Origin: Thermohalobaculum sp963700775
Lineage (GTDB): Bacteria > Pseudomonadota > Alphaproteobacteria > Rhodobacterales > Rhodobacteraceae
DNA length: 64,000 bases
Assembly (NCBI GenBank): GCA_963700775.1
Contig: CAVOYU010000006.1
Coordinates: forward strand, 62,001 to 126,000
Direction of reading: 5' to 3'
Shown here: positions 9,012-19,001 of the stretch, piece by piece
Numbering within the stretch: position 1 is the first letter of the stretch
Layout of the letters: every line of letters starts with the position of its first letter
Made by a program: the position numbers and the translations under genes
The notes under the pieces: generated by a model
Seen by the model: the letters and a program-made list of their open reading frames with translations, nothing else
Databases searched by the model: none
Told to the model about the DNA's origin: nothing

Positions 9012-10053
9012 CTATACCTCTGTACATGCCACCCAGTGGCCCGGTTTGATCTCACGGAATTCCGGCACGTTCTTCTTGCACCCGTCGATTGCCTTGACGC
9101 AGCGAGGGTGGAAGACACAGCCCGAGGGCGGATTCATCGGGCTCGGTATTTCGCCATGGATGATCTTGTGCGCCCGCGCTTTCTCGACCGTCGGGTCGGG
9201 GATCGGAACCGCCTCCAGCAACGCCTGTGTGTAGGGGTGCAGCGGATTGTTGAATAGTTCCTCAGTCTCCGCCAATTCGACGATATGGCCAAGATACATC
9301 ACCGCCACCCGGTGGCAAAGGTGATGAACGACACTCAGGTCGTGACTGATGAACAAATAGGTCAGATCGAACTGGTCGCGCAGATCATCGAGCAGGTTGA
9401 TCACCTGGGCCTGGATCGACACGTCCAGCGCCGAGACCGCCTCGTCGCAAATGATGAACTCGGGCTCGACCGCTAAGGCGCGCGCGATGCCGACGCGCTG
9501 CCGCTGCCCGCCGGACATCTCGTGCGGATACCGGTCGGCGAATTTCGGATTCAGGCCGCAGAGACCCAGCAACTCTCGCACTCGGGCATCACGCTTTTTG
9601 GGGTCCTCGATCAGTCTTGTGGACCATCATCGGCTCGGCAATGATATCGCCAATCTTCATGCGCGGATTTAGCGAGCGAGTAGGGATCCTGGAAGATCAC
9701 CTGGATGCGCTGCGCGCATCGGCCGCATCTCGGCCTTTGACAGCTTGTTCAGGTCCTTGCCATCGTAGCAGATCTCGCCGCCGTTGGCCTTCTCGAGCTG
9801 AAGAATGCAGCGGCCGGTGGTGGTCTTGCCGCAACCGGACTCGCCGACCAGTCCAAGGGTCTCGCCCTTGTGATGTCAAAGCTGATGTCGTCGACGGCCT
9901 TCACATGAGCGACCACGCGCGAGAGATCAGCGCGCCGTCGGTCACCGGGAAGTACATCTTCAGGTTCTTGACCTCGATCAGGGTGCTCATCCGAGACTTT
10001 CCGCTCGGAATTTCGGTCGCCTCGGTCGCGGCGTCCGCCGTGCTGTCGTTCAT
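9012..10053 (-). pseudogene. dppF: ABC transporter ATP-binding protein DppF, frame broken by five indels
   Basis: The gene begins at 10053 (MNDSTADAATEATEIP) with a four-base ATGA overlap with the dppD stop. Translating with frame changes restores a normal DppF: AHVKAVDDISFDIT, the Walker A stretch GLVGESGCGKTTTGR, IQVIFQDPYS, then without interruption RYPHEMSGGQRQRVGIARAL (ABC signature), Walker B FIICDEAVSALD and the C-terminal oligopeptide domain with its cysteine cluster (CVFHPRC, GCKK). Frame changes are needed near 9918, 9869, 9713, 9676 and 9615. Each is a one- or two-base indel, while the residues between them stay family-perfect. This looks more like uncorrected sequence error, or very recent damage, than old decay. 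As written the protein would not be made. Confidence 0.8.
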
Positions 10054-11051
10054 GCCACCGCCTCCGAAAAACCAACACGCGCCTGTTCCCAGCAAGCAGA
10101 CTGGTGGCCGGGAGCTACCTCCGCCAACGGCGGTTTGGCACGAGCGCATTGTTCGGCGGCAAAAGCGCAGCGCGGCCGGAACGAGCAGCCGTCGTCGAGT
10201 TTCGTCAGGTCAGGTGGCTGGCCATCGACGGGGTGCAGCCTGGAGCCGCGCTTCTGGTCCATCCGAGGGACCGAGCGCAGCAGCGCCAGCGTATAGGGGT
10301 GCCTTGGGTTGTGGTAGATTTCTTCGGCCGTGCCACTTTCGATGATCCGTCCAGCATACATAACGTTGACCCGGTCGGCGTAGCGCGCGACGACGCCCAG
10401 GTTGTGGGTGATGATGATCATCGCCACCCCGAGCTCGCCGGGTCAGGTTCTTCATCAGCTCCAGGATCTGCGCCTGAATGGTCACGTCAAGCGCGGTGGT
10501 CGGCTCGTCGGCGATGATCAGCTTTGGCTCGCAGACCAAGCGCCATGGCGATCATGACGCGCTGGCGCATGCCGCCGCTGAGAGATGATGCGGGTACTGC
10601 TTCAGACGACGCTCAGGCTCCGATATGCCGACAAGTCTAAGCAATTCGGCCGCCCGGGCCACGTCCGGCTTCACGGCTAGATTCCGAGGTGTTCCTCCAG
10701 CGTCTCGGTGAGCTGGCGCTCGATCGTCAGGACTGGGTTCAGCGAAGTCATCGGCTCCTGGAAGATCATGCCGATGTCGTTGCCGCGCACGTCGCGCATC
10801 TCGTCTTCACTGAGGCTAAGAAGATCGTTCCCGTCGAAGATGATCTGGCCGCCAACAATTTTGCCCGGAGGATTCGGTATCAGACGCAGGATCGACATTG
10901 CGCCGACCGACTTGCCGCAGCCGGATTCGCCGACCACTGCGACGGTTTCGCCTGGCGCGACATCATAGGAGATTCCGTCGACCGCCTGCACGACGCCGGC
11001 TGACGTGAAGAACTGCGTCTTGAGGTCTTTGATCTCGAGTAGTCTCGTCAC
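10050..11051 (-). pseudogene. dppD: ABC transporter ATP-binding protein DppD, frame broken by four indels
   Basis: A GTG at 11051 begins VTRLLEIKDLKTQFFTSAG, followed by Walker A VVGESGCGKSVGAMS and the Q-loop IFQEPMTSLNPV. The frame then fails near 10677. With small frame changes there and near 10582, 10538 and 10441, a complete DppD emerges: YPHHLS-GGMRQRVMIAMAL, Walker B LIIADEPTTALDV, IIITHNLGVV and a C-terminal oligopeptide domain (RPRCAFAAEQC). The stop (TGA 10050-10052) overlaps the dppF start. It would be the first gene of the transporter operon and energise DppBC together with DppF. Upstream in-frame codons exist, but the family N-terminus begins at this GTG. Confidence 0.8.
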
Positions 11052-11990
11052 CGCTTCCCGGACGGCACAACTTTGCCGTTCGCCCCTGTCGTGCTTAACC
11101 TCCCACACCCGCGTCCGCTCAGTTCTCATCGCTGCAGATCGACCGGCGCTGGCCGGGCGGGCACTCGTGAAAACTTCCAACAGTTTTCGTGGCAGCGCAA
11201 GGGTATTTGCGCTCTGGTATGCCAGATTCCTGAAATCCTCCTGCATTGTGCGACGGGTATCTGTCGCGAATCTCAACAGGCGAAAAATAGTTGGAATCGA
11301 CAAAGTCCGCCGCGCGAGGCCGAACGAAGGTGATTCCCTTGGAGCGCAATCGGTTCGCACGGACAGGCGGATTGGCGTCCGGGTCGTAGCGTTCGACAAA
11401 GTGACGCAGGACGCCATAGGTAGTTTCCAGGTGAAGGCAGCCGATCCGCGCGCGGCGAGAACATTGGCGTCTGGTACGGTCTATGACGCGATGGCCGCGT
11501 CCACGCAAATACGTGCAGGTAGTGTCGATATTGGGGGTCTAGGGAGCCAGATGACACAAGCCGGCCCCGTGCCGTGCGGCGAAACAGGCAATGGCGCCCA
11601 TGTCATGACGCGCCGTTCTCGCTTTGCGCCGGTCGGCGCCGGAGGGCCAGCGTCCCGGGTCTGCGGGTCGACCGATAGGCTCCGCTTGTTGCTATTGACG
11701 TTGCGATGGGAGGCCCCGATGCCGCCATTGAAGGGTCACCATCCGCGTATCATGTCGCCCGTCATCGCAGGCTCGGCCTTAGTCACGTCAGCGCTCACGT
11801 CGCCGAGGACCATGGTGCAGAACGCCCCCTAGGGAGCGGGTCAGGTCGAGCCCCTGGCCACTCTCGAGTGGCAGTGCCATGTCGGGCCTCCAGCAACGGA
11901 GGTGCGGTTGGCCTGCGCGGCTATGGCAAGTGGATTATGGCTGGCTGACCGTCTAGGTTCACGGCCGATCACAATGATGATGGAGTGAGC
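11052..11990. other. 939-nt region without a recognisable gene
   Basis: Several open frames cross this interval on both strands, but none has a ribosome-binding site plus family-like sequence, and all are rich in Arg, Ser and Pro as expected of non-coding GC-rich DNA. It separates the divergent dppD and enoyl-CoA hydratase genes, so it should contain both promoters. No clear operator, terminator or repeat was seen. It could hold a decayed regulator, but I cannot identify one. Confidence 0.5.
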
Positions 11991-12785
11991 ATGTCGGGAG
12001 CCACAGTTCGCCTCGAAATCGATCCTAGGGGAATTGCGACCGTCTGGTTGGCGCGACCGGAGCGGAACAACGCCTATAACGGCCAAATGATCGCCGAGCT
12101 GACCGCTGGCGCAGCAGCCCTCGCGACGGACACCGCGGTGCGCGTCGTGGTGCTGCGTGGCGAGGGGCGGCACTTCCAGGCTGGGGCTGATCTCGCCTGG
12201 ATCAAGGAGGTTCGCGCCGCACCCGAGGCTGAGAATATTGCCGTCTCGCAACGGACCACCGAGGCCGTCTATGGCTTGATGAATTTTCCAAAACCGGTGA
12301 TGGCGCTCGTCCATGGCGGCTGCTTCGGCGGAGGCACCGGCATTGTCGCCGCATGTGATGTAGTGCTGGCGGACGAGACCGCGATTTTCTCGATCTCGGA
12401 GGCACGCTGGGGCTTGATCGCGACTCCGATCGTGCCTCAGCTTCTCTCTCGGATCGGCCCGGGGCGGCTGCGGCGCTACTCCCTGACCTGCGAGCGCTTC
12501 AACGCCCGCCGCGCCTTCGAGATCGGCCTCGTCGACGAAGTCTGCCCGGCAGGTGAACTGGATGCCGCGGCGGCTCCCATCCTCGACTCGCTCCTCCACT
12601 GCCCGCCCCGCGCACTGGCCGAGAGCAAGGCTGCGGCACTGAAATACGCCCGCCTCCTATACGAACCGGACGAGCGGGCCGCGATGGCCCATCCCCACGC
12701 CATGAAGCGCCGGAGCGAGGAGGCGGAAGAGGGGCTTGCGAGCTTCCTCGAGAAACGCAAACCGGCGTGGTATCCGGGGCGATAG
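11991..12785 (+). CDS. Enoyl-CoA hydratase, methylglutaconyl-CoA hydratase-like
   Basis: A 264-residue crotonase. FQAGADLAWIKEV and GGCFGGGTGIVAACDVVLAD form the CoA and oxyanion-hole regions. SEARWGLIATPIVPQLLSRIG and the following RRYSLTCERFNARRAFEIGLV strongly resemble the AUH/GnyH group (SEVRLGLIPA-type), which hydrates 3-methylglutaconyl-CoA in leucine breakdown or related branched acyl-CoAs. The ATG at 11991 is chosen because GGAG at 11982-11985 sits five bases upstream; a GTG lies two codons earlier. It stands alone, convergent with the serine hydrolase, so its pathway partners are not adjacent. Confidence 0.85.
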   Translation: MSGATVRLEIDPRGIATVWLARPERNNAYNGQMIAELTAGAAALATDTAVRVVVLRGEGRHFQAGADLAWIKEVRAAPEAENIAVSQRTTEAVYGLMNFPKPVMALVHGGCFGGGTGIVAACDVVLADETAIFSISEARWGLIATPIVPQLLSRIGPGRLRRYSLTCERFNARRAFEIGLVDEVCPAGELDAAAAPILDSLLHCPPRALAESKAAALKYARLLYEPDERAAMAHPHAMKRRSEEAEEGLASFLEKRKPAWYPGR

Positions 12786-12797
12786 GCGCAGGCGCCG

Positions 12798-13979
12798 CTA
12801 CCCGGCGAGGAAATCCCTCACGGCCACGGCAGCGCGAAGAGTCAGCATTTTGCGCTCCTTGTCGACCGGCAGCGCCTGGCTCGAGAACTTTGCCATCACA
12901 AAGCCGCTGTCACGATCGACCCACAGGCTTTGCCCATAAACGCCGATCGCAAAGACCATTGGCGAACCATGCTCAAGCACATACCATTGCGAGCGGTAGC
13001 GGATCGGCAGGCGCTCATAATTTTCCCATCCATCGCTGGCGCCCCATGCCGCCCGGTCGCCGCCCGTCAGGATGTCCCCGATCCAGTTCTCCGGCACGAT
13101 CCCGGCGCCACCTTCGGCCACAACACGGCCCAGGCGGGCGAGGTCGCGGGCTGTGGCGCAGAATCCGCCAGCGCAGCGCGGCGCACCCAACCGGTCGACG
13201 GTGATATAGGCGCTGTGCTCTGCCCCCATCGGCCGCCAGAGCTGCTCGCTCACGTAATCGGCGTAGCGCCTCCCCGCAGCCCGCTCGATGACCCAGCCCA
13301 GCAGATCGGTGTTGGGAGAGACATAATGCCAAGGCCGGCCATGTGAGCCGTCCCGCTCGGTCAAGGTCGCGTAAAAACTTCGCAAATCCATCTGATGCTG
13401 GCCGGGCGCCAGCGGTTCCCAGTTGGTCGACTTGCGGTACTCGATGATCGGGCCGGAGGTGGCGAGGTAATCCTCGTCGAACATCACCCCGGCGCGCATA
13501 TCAAGCAAGTTCCGGACCGTCGCCCCTTCATAGGCGGTGCCCTTCACCTCCGGTACGTAGTCGGCCACCGGCGCCTCCGGGTCGAGTCGGCCATCCGCCG
13601 TCGCGATCCCCGCGAGCAACCCCAGCACCGACTTCGACACCGACATCAGGATATGTGGCGTCGCCGCCGTCATGCCATTGGCATAGTCCTCGAAGACAAG
13701 CTTGCCCCGGTGCAGCACGACCAGCGAGTCCGTCTGAGTTTTCTCGAGAAACGCATTGAATGGGATATAATTTTCTCCGCTCGATACCCTAACGCCCGAG
13801 AGATCGGTCGGAACGTCTTCCAGCGCCCACACCGCTCCCGGATCGTTCGGAATGTCAGCCGAGGGCACCAGTTCGCGCACATGGTGGAAAGCCCAGCGGT
13901 TAAACGGGGGTTTGCGCCAGTTGGCCAGCGTCACGCGCCCATCGGGCGCGGGAGGGAACCCCTGCATCAGGTCGGTCAT
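12798..13979 (-). CDS. Serine hydrolase, beta-lactamase/6-aminohexanoate-dimer hydrolase family
   Basis: A 393-residue penicillin-binding-protein-fold hydrolase. The SxxK motif is SVSK (Ser113, Lys116), followed by NLLDMRAGVMFDEDY and the WHYVSPNTDLLGWVIE segment, the Tyr motif of class C-type esterases and nylon-oligomer hydrolases. No signal peptide is present, so it is probably cytoplasmic and cleaves an amide or ester. It is the last gene of a minus-strand operon, 7 nt after the class II aldolase gene. A small-molecule amide or ester in that pathway is a likelier substrate than an antibiotic. Confidence 0.83.
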   Translation of the reverse strand: MTDLMQGFPPAPDGRVTLANWRKPPFNRWAFHHVRELVPSADIPNDPGAVWALEDVPTDLSGVRVSSGENYIPFNAFLEKTQTDSLVVLHRGKLVFEDYANGMTAATPHILMSVSKSVLGLLAGIATADGRLDPEAPVADYVPEVKGTAYEGATVRNLLDMRAGVMFDEDYLATSGPIIEYRKSTNWEPLAPGQHQMDLRSFYATLTERDGSHGRPWHYVSPNTDLLGWVIERAAGRRYADYVSEQLWRPMGAEHSAYITVDRLGAPRCAGGFCATARDLARLGRVVAEGGAGIVPENWIGDILTGGDRAAWGASDGWENYERLPIRYRSQWYVLEHGSPMVFAIGVYGQSLWVDRDSGFVMAKFSSQALPVDKERKMLTLRAAVAVRDFLAG

Positions 13980-13986
13980 GCGTGCC

Positions 13987-14760
13987 TCAGTTGCGGTAGG
14001 AAGTGTCTGCGCGGTCGAGCTTCCGCAGCAGCGCCGGCCACTCCAGCACCCCGATCGGGCGATGCCCCTGCGGGCTGTTGGCCAGTCGGTTGCGCGCGAC
14101 GGTGACCTGCTGGACTTCCTCGGGGATCCCGATCACCTCGGCACCGGCCTGCTGGATGGCGAGCTGCATCCGGCAGGCGCGCTCGGCCCGGTACATCCAG
14201 ACGAAGGCCTCGGCCACGGTGCGGCCCACGGTCAGCAGGCCATGGTTGCGCAGGACGAGGACGTTGTTGTCGCCAAGGTCGCGCACCAGCCGCTCGCGCT
14301 CGCTCAGGTCCGTCGCGATCCCCTCGTAGCCGTGATAGCCGGTTTGCGCGATTACGGCCAGCGCGTGCTGGGTCAGCGGCAGCAGCCCGTCCTTCTGCGT
14401 CGCGACGCTGGTCCCGGCGGGCGTGTGGGTGTGCAGCGCGCAGGCGACATCAGGCCGTGCCATGTGGATCGCGCCGTGGATCACGAAGCCCGCCGGGTTG
14501 ATGCGGTATTCGGTCGGGCTCAGGGTCTTGCCCTCCTCGTCGATCTTGACGAGGGACGAGGCGGTGATTTCCTCGAAGAGAAGGCCGTAAGGATTTATCA
14601 GGAAGGCGTTTTCCTCTCCCGGAACACGTGCCGAGATATGCGTGCCGAGGAGGTCGGACCAGCCGAACATGTCGACCAGTCGGTAGCTGGCGGCGAGATC
14701 CACCCGCATCGCCCATTCCTCGGGGCTGACCTTGGATTTCAGCGCCGGCACAGCGTTCAT
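13987..14760 (-). CDS. Class II aldolase/adducin family protein
   Basis: A 257-residue zinc-dependent family protein. The metal-binding histidines are visible in ALHTHTPAGT (His110, His112) and VLRNHGLLTVG (His173). The family includes fuculose-phosphate aldolase and decarboxylases of 3-oxo acids; members without a phosphate pocket often act on non-sugar acids. The start lies one nucleotide beyond the stop of the ADP-forming acyl-CoA synthetase, so translation is probably coupled. Reaction unknown. Confidence 0.88.
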   Translation of the reverse strand: MNAVPALKSKVSPEEWAMRVDLAASYRLVDMFGWSDLLGTHISARVPGEENAFLINPYGLLFEEITASSLVKIDEEGKTLSPTEYRINPAGFVIHGAIHMARPDVACALHTHTPAGTSVATQKDGLLPLTQHALAVIAQTGYHGYEGIATDLSERERLVRDLGDNNVLVLRNHGLLTVGRTVAEAFVWMYRAERACRMQLAIQQAGAEVIGIPEEVQQVTVARNRLANSPQGHRPIGVLEWPALLRKLDRADTSYRN

Positions 14761-14761
14761 C

Positions 14762-16834
14762 TCATCCTCCCGTCACCACCAGCGCGTCCACCGCGACGAC
14801 GCCGTCCACCATTACCATAACCGGGTTCGCGTCGGCTTCCAGCACTTGCGGATCCTCCGAAAGCCGCGAGAACGCCGCCACCGCGCGGGCCAGCGCCCCG
14901 AGGTCGCCCTTCGGCAAGCCGCGATGGCCGCGGATGGGGGCGAGGCCGACCACCTCGGCGATCATCTCCGCCGCCTCCGCCTCGTCCACCGGCGCGAGCC
15001 GCACCGCCTTGTCGTCGTAGAGCCCGACAAGCACGCCCCCAGGCGCCAGCGTCACCACGGGCCCGACCTGCGGGTCGAGGCGGTAGCCGAGCAGCACCTC
15101 CTGCAGTCCGCACACCATCGGCTGCACGGTCAGGCGCTCGACCGGCACGCCGGGATGATGCGCCGCGACCGATTCCGCGATCCGCCGCGCTGCCACCGCC
15201 AGCGCCTCCGGCCCGCCGATGCCGACGACCACGCCCCCGGCCTCGGTCTTGTGCGGCACCGCCTCGGACAGGACCTTGGCGACGATCGGGAAGGGGAAGG
15301 GCAGGGCGACCCGCCCGGCCTCGCCCACCGCGAACTCGGCCACCGGCACCACCGGTACGCCGAGCTCCGCCAGCAGCGTCAGCGAGGCGCGCTCGTCCAT
15401 CGCCTTGCCCGCCGCCGCTTCGCCCGAGCGCGGCGCGATTCCGGCCCGCGGCGCCCGCCAGCGCAGCAGCGCGCCGATGCAGTCGGCGCAGGACTCGGGC
15501 GTACGGAAGGCCGGCACCCCGGCCTCGACCAGCATCCGCAGCCCCTCGGTCGCCTCCGGGGTCAGGAACGCGCCGAAGGGCTTGCCCCATTTCTCCGCCT
15601 CGATCAGGGGCCGCATGGTCGAGGCGGTGCTCGACCGCGCCGAGGAGCCCGACACCGACACCACCACGTCGAAGCCCGGATCGCACATCATCGCCTCCAG
15701 GGCGGGCCGCACGAAATGCGGCGTCGCCCCGGCGAGCGTCAGGTCGGTCATCGGCGCCTGCACCACGTTCAGCCCCGTCGCCCGGATCGCCTTCAGCGTC
15801 TCCTCCGATGCGGGCTCGATCCGCGCGCCCTCCAGCGCGAGCCGATCCGAGACGGCAGCGCCGCCGCCGCCGGTCGTCGTCATCACCCCGACGACGGGCC
15901 GCGCCTTGCCCAGCGGCCGCTGCCCCCGGAACAGCGTCGCCGCCTCGATCAGCCCCTCCAGCGTATGCACCCGCGCGATCCCCGCATCGCGGAGATAGGC
16001 GTCGACCACCGCGTCGTCCGAGAGCAGCGCCCCGGTATGCGCCACCGCCAGCTGCTGGCCGACGGCCGAGCGCCCGAGCTTGAAGGCGACCACCGACTTG
16101 CCCGCCGCCTGCGCTGCGGCGGCGAACCCGGCCAGCCCGGCGGCGTCGCGGATCGTCTCGAGGAACAGCAGGAACACGTCGGTATCCGAATCGTCGACGC
16201 AAGCGAGCCCGATCTCGCCAACGCCGAGGTCGGCCTCGTTGCCGACCGCCACCACCTTCGAGAATCCGAGCCCGATGGTCCGCGCCCGGCTCACCAGCCC
16301 GCCGATCATCGAGCCGCTCTGCGACAGCATCGCCACCCGGCCAGTGAGCTGGTCCGGCTCGCTGTAGATCGCGTTGACGGTGATCCAGGCGCCGGAGTGG
16401 AGGTCAGCGAGCCCCATCGAGTTCGGCCCGAGCAGCCGCATCCCCGCGCTCCGCGCCGTCTCGACCAGCCGCCGCTGCCGCGCCACCCCCTCCAGCCCGG
16501 TCTCGGCGAAGCCGTCCGCCAGCACGGTCGCGACCTTTACGCCGGCCGCCGCGCAGTCCGCCACCGCCTGCTCGGCGAGATCGGTGCCGAGCAGGATATA
16601 GGCGTGCTCCGGCACTTCGGGCAGCGCCTCGAGGCCCGGATAGGCCCGCGCGCCCTGCACCTCGTCGCGGCGCGGGTTGATCACGTAGACCCGGCCCCCG
16701 AACCCGGCCTTGCGCAGGTAGCCGAGCGGCCGCCCGCTCGGCCGCCGGTCGTCGCTGGAAAGCCCGATCAGCGCCACGCTCGCGGGCCGGAACAGGGCGC
16801 CGTGCAGGGCGGCGCGTGCCGCGTGTGGGTCCAT
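14762..16834 (-). CDS. ADP-forming acetate/acyl-CoA synthetase, fused alpha-beta type
   Basis: A 690-residue fusion of both chains of NDP-forming acyl-CoA synthetase. An N-terminal CoA-binding Rossmann domain (SVALIGLSSDDRRPSGRPLG) leads to a succinyl-CoA-synthetase-like ligase domain with phosphohistidine segment LAVAHTGALLSDDAVVDAY (His266), and then a C-terminal ATP-grasp domain from about residue 480. It would reversibly join an acid to CoA with ATP to ADP. It is first in the operon with aldolase and serine hydrolase, diverging from the PrpF-like gene. Many paralogues exist and the acid cannot be predicted. Confidence 0.9.
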   Translation of the reverse strand: MDPHAARAALHGALFRPASVALIGLSSDDRRPSGRPLGYLRKAGFGGRVYVINPRRDEVQGARAYPGLEALPEVPEHAYILLGTDLAEQAVADCAAAGVKVATVLADGFAETGLEGVARQRRLVETARSAGMRLLGPNSMGLADLHSGAWITVNAIYSEPDQLTGRVAMLSQSGSMIGGLVSRARTIGLGFSKVVAVGNEADLGVGEIGLACVDDSDTDVFLLFLETIRDAAGLAGFAAAAQAAGKSVVAFKLGRSAVGQQLAVAHTGALLSDDAVVDAYLRDAGIARVHTLEGLIEAATLFRGQRPLGKARPVVGVMTTTGGGGAAVSDRLALEGARIEPASEETLKAIRATGLNVVQAPMTDLTLAGATPHFVRPALEAMMCDPGFDVVVSVSGSSARSSTASTMRPLIEAEKWGKPFGAFLTPEATEGLRMLVEAGVPAFRTPESCADCIGALLRWRAPRAGIAPRSGEAAAGKAMDERASLTLLAELGVPVVPVAEFAVGEAGRVALPFPFPIVAKVLSEAVPHKTEAGGVVVGIGGPEALAVAARRIAESVAAHHPGVPVERLTVQPMVCGLQEVLLGYRLDPQVGPVVTLAPGGVLVGLYDDKAVRLAPVDEAEAAEMIAEVVGLAPIRGHRGLPKGDLGALARAVAAFSRLSEDPQVLEADANPVMVMVDGVVAVDALVVTGG

Positions 16835-16973
16835 CGCCTCGCGCCCTCCCGCTGCGCCCGGCAGAAATCAGATGGGAGATCGGCCCCCGTTTGCTCCGGC
16901 GGCGTCCCCGTGGCTAACCTACGCCATCCGCCGCCCCCGGCTGTCAACAGGGCGGCGCGGCCCGGGAGGAACG

Positions 16974-18125
16974 ATGCCGACACCGATCCGATGCGTGATA
17001 ATGCGCGGCGGCACCAGCAAGGGCGTCTACCTGCGCGAGGCCGACCTGCCGTCCGACCCGGCGGCGCGCGACCGGGCGATCCTGCGCATCTTCGGATCGC
17101 CCGACAAGCGCCAGGTTGACGGGCTGGGCGGGGCCGACCCCTTGACCAGCAAGGTCTGCGTCATCGGCCCGCCGCGCGACCTGCCGCAGGCGGCGGGGGC
17201 GCAGCTCATCTACACCTTCGGCCAGGTCGAGGTCGACCAGCCGCATGTCGACTACCACTCGCTCTGCGGCAACCTCACCTCCGGGGTCGGCGCCTTCGCG
17301 ATCTGGGAGAACATGGTGGCGCCGGTCGAGCCGGTGACCACCGTGCGCATCTACAACACCAACCTCGACCGCATCCTGATCTGCGAGGTGCCGGTGAAGA
17401 ACGGCCGCCCGCTCGAGACCGGCGACTACGCCGTCCCCGGCGTCCCCGGCACCGGCGCGCGCATCCTGGTTGACCTCGCCGCCACGGCGGGCTCGGCCAC
17501 CGGCGCGCTCCTGCCGACCGGCAACCCGACGGACCGGATGGAGGTGCCCGGCCTGGGCGCCATCGAGGTCTCCTATGTCGACATCGGCAACGCCCATGTC
17601 TTCGTCCGCGCCCGCGACCTCGGGCTGAAGGGCACCGAGACCGCGGCCGAGATCGACGCCAACGCGCCCCTCCGCGCCACGCTGGAGACGATTCGCTCGC
17701 AGGCGGGCGTGGTCATGGGTATGTACCCGGACGCCTCCCGCGCCACTGCCGAGAGCCCGGCCACCCCCTTCGTCGCGATGATCTCGCCGCCGCAGGACTA
17801 CCGCGACGCGATCAACGACCGGACCGTCGAGACAGGCGAGTGCGACTTCGTCTCGCGGCTAATGTTCATGCAGCAAATGCACAAGACCTATGCCGGCACC
17901 TCGACCGTCTGCACCGGCATCGCCGCCAAGATCCCCGGCACCATCGTCCACGAGGCCGCCCGGCGCGAGACTTGGACCCGCGACGAGGTCCGCATCGGCC
18001 ACCCTGCGGGCGTCATCGAGACCCTGTCCGTGGTCGAGCTCGACGGCAACGACTACGTGGTGAAGCGCGCCACCCTCGGCCGCACCGCGCGGCGCATCAT
18101 GGAGGGCACGGTCTATGTGCCCTGA
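16974..18125 (+). CDS. PrpF/4-oxalomesaconate tautomerase-like isomerase
   Basis: A 383-residue protein of the PrpF family (diaminopimelate-epimerase fold), which shifts double bonds in aconitate-like acids: 2-methylaconitate cis-trans isomerase, methylitaconate isomerase, 4-oxalomesaconate tautomerase. Signatures are the N-terminal IRCVIMRGGTSKGVYL, GLGGADPLTSKVCVIGPP, the half-barrel loop YHSLCGNLTSGVGAFAI and ATPFVAMISPPQDY. A strong GGGAGGA lies just upstream of the ATG at 16974. It is the first gene of a five-gene operon ending with a CoA transferase, consistent with catabolism of an unsaturated di- or tricarboxylic acid. Confidence 0.9.
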   Translation: MPTPIRCVIMRGGTSKGVYLREADLPSDPAARDRAILRIFGSPDKRQVDGLGGADPLTSKVCVIGPPRDLPQAAGAQLIYTFGQVEVDQPHVDYHSLCGNLTSGVGAFAIWENMVAPVEPVTTVRIYNTNLDRILICEVPVKNGRPLETGDYAVPGVPGTGARILVDLAATAGSATGALLPTGNPTDRMEVPGLGAIEVSYVDIGNAHVFVRARDLGLKGTETAAEIDANAPLRATLETIRSQAGVVMGMYPDASRATAESPATPFVAMISPPQDYRDAINDRTVETGECDFVSRLMFMQQMHKTYAGTSTVCTGIAAKIPGTIVHEAARRETWTRDEVRIGHPAGVIETLSVVELDGNDYVVKRATLGRTARRIMEGTVYVP

Positions 18126-18134
18126 CCGCGCCGC

Positions 18135-19001
18135 ATGAACCTCGCCCCCGGCTTCGATCGGCGCCTCGTCGAGACGCCCTACGTCACGACCGCGACCGGC
18201 GTCGCCTGGCGCGACTTCGGCGCGGGCGAGCCGCTGGTGCTGATGCATGGCGGCGCGGGCTCCTGGCAGCACTGGGTGCGCAATGTCGACCGGCTGGGCA
18301 CCGCCTTCCGGGTGATCGCCCTTGACCTGCCGAGCTACGGCGATTCCGACCGGCTTGAGTGGGACATCTCGACCGACGACTACCTCGCCGTGGTCGCCGA
18401 GGCGGTGTGCGAAATAGCCGATGGCGCGCCCCGCATCCACCTCGCCGCCTTCTCCTTCGGCGGCGCCGTGGCCGCTGCCACCGCAGTCGCGCTCAAGGGC
18501 CGCGCCGGCTCGCTCTCGATGACCGGTGGCGCCGGCTACGGCTCCCCCGCCGGCAAGCGCAGCTTCACCCTCGAGAGCCGGCGGCGGCTCGCCGAGCGGC
18601 TGGGGCGCGCTCCGACGCCGGAGGAGGTTCGGCAGATGCACGCCGACAACCTCGCCAAACTGATGATCTGGGACCGCGCGAAGATCGACGACTGGGCGAT
18701 CACGATGCAGTTCCGCAACGTCGAGCGCACCCGCTTCGACTCCCGCCGCCTGAGCTGGTCGGGCGACACGCCGGCGCTGATCGGCAGGCTGACCTGCCCG
18801 GTGAAGGTCATCTACGGCGAACACGACGCCGCCGCGATCCCGCCCATCACCGACCGCTTCGCCATGTGCCGCGCCACGCGGCCTGATCTGGAGACCCACA
18901 TCATCCCCGACTGCGGCCACTGGGCGATGTACGAGGCGCCCGAGGTGGTGAACGCGCTCCTGCTCGACTTCCACGGCCGGGCGACGGCAACGGCATCATG
19001 A
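18135..19001 (+). CDS. Alpha/beta hydrolase
   Basis: A 288-residue alpha/beta-fold hydrolase: oxyanion motif LMHGGAGSWQHW, nucleophile elbow AAFSFGGAVA (serine), acid in IYGEHDAAAIP and histidine in IPDCGHWAMYE. The spacing resembles meta-cleavage-product hydrolases and esterases. The stop overlaps the ATG of the enolase-superfamily gene (ATGA), indicating tight co-translation. It probably opens an ester, lactone or vinylogous diketone in the same pathway. Confidence 0.88.
   Translation: MNLAPGFDRRLVETPYVTTATGVAWRDFGAGEPLVLMHGGAGSWQHWVRNVDRLGTAFRVIALDLPSYGDSDRLEWDISTDDYLAVVAEAVCEIADGAPRIHLAAFSFGGAVAAATAVALKGRAGSLSMTGGAGYGSPAGKRSFTLESRRRLAERLGRAPTPEEVRQMHADNLAKLMIWDRAKIDDWAITMQFRNVERTRFDSRRLSWSGDTPALIGRLTCPVKVIYGEHDAAAIPPITDRFAMCRATRPDLETHIIPDCGHWAMYEAPEVVNALLLDFHGRATATAS

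Noticed and set aside
9600..10690. Programmed ribosomal frameshifting in dppD/dppF
   Set aside because: Nine shifts of different directions, without slippery sequences or conservation in this family, are not plausible as programmed events.
11005..11832. 275-codon open frame upstream of the enoyl-CoA hydratase
   Set aside because: It overlaps the 5' end of dppD, has an Arg/Ser-rich composition, and no start region or family resemblance.
14732..17119. Very long open frame on the plus strand opposite the ADP-forming acyl-CoA synthetase
   Set aside because: It is antisense to three well-supported genes and rich in Arg, His and Gly, with no family motif. Long antisense frames are expected in GC-rich coding DNA.
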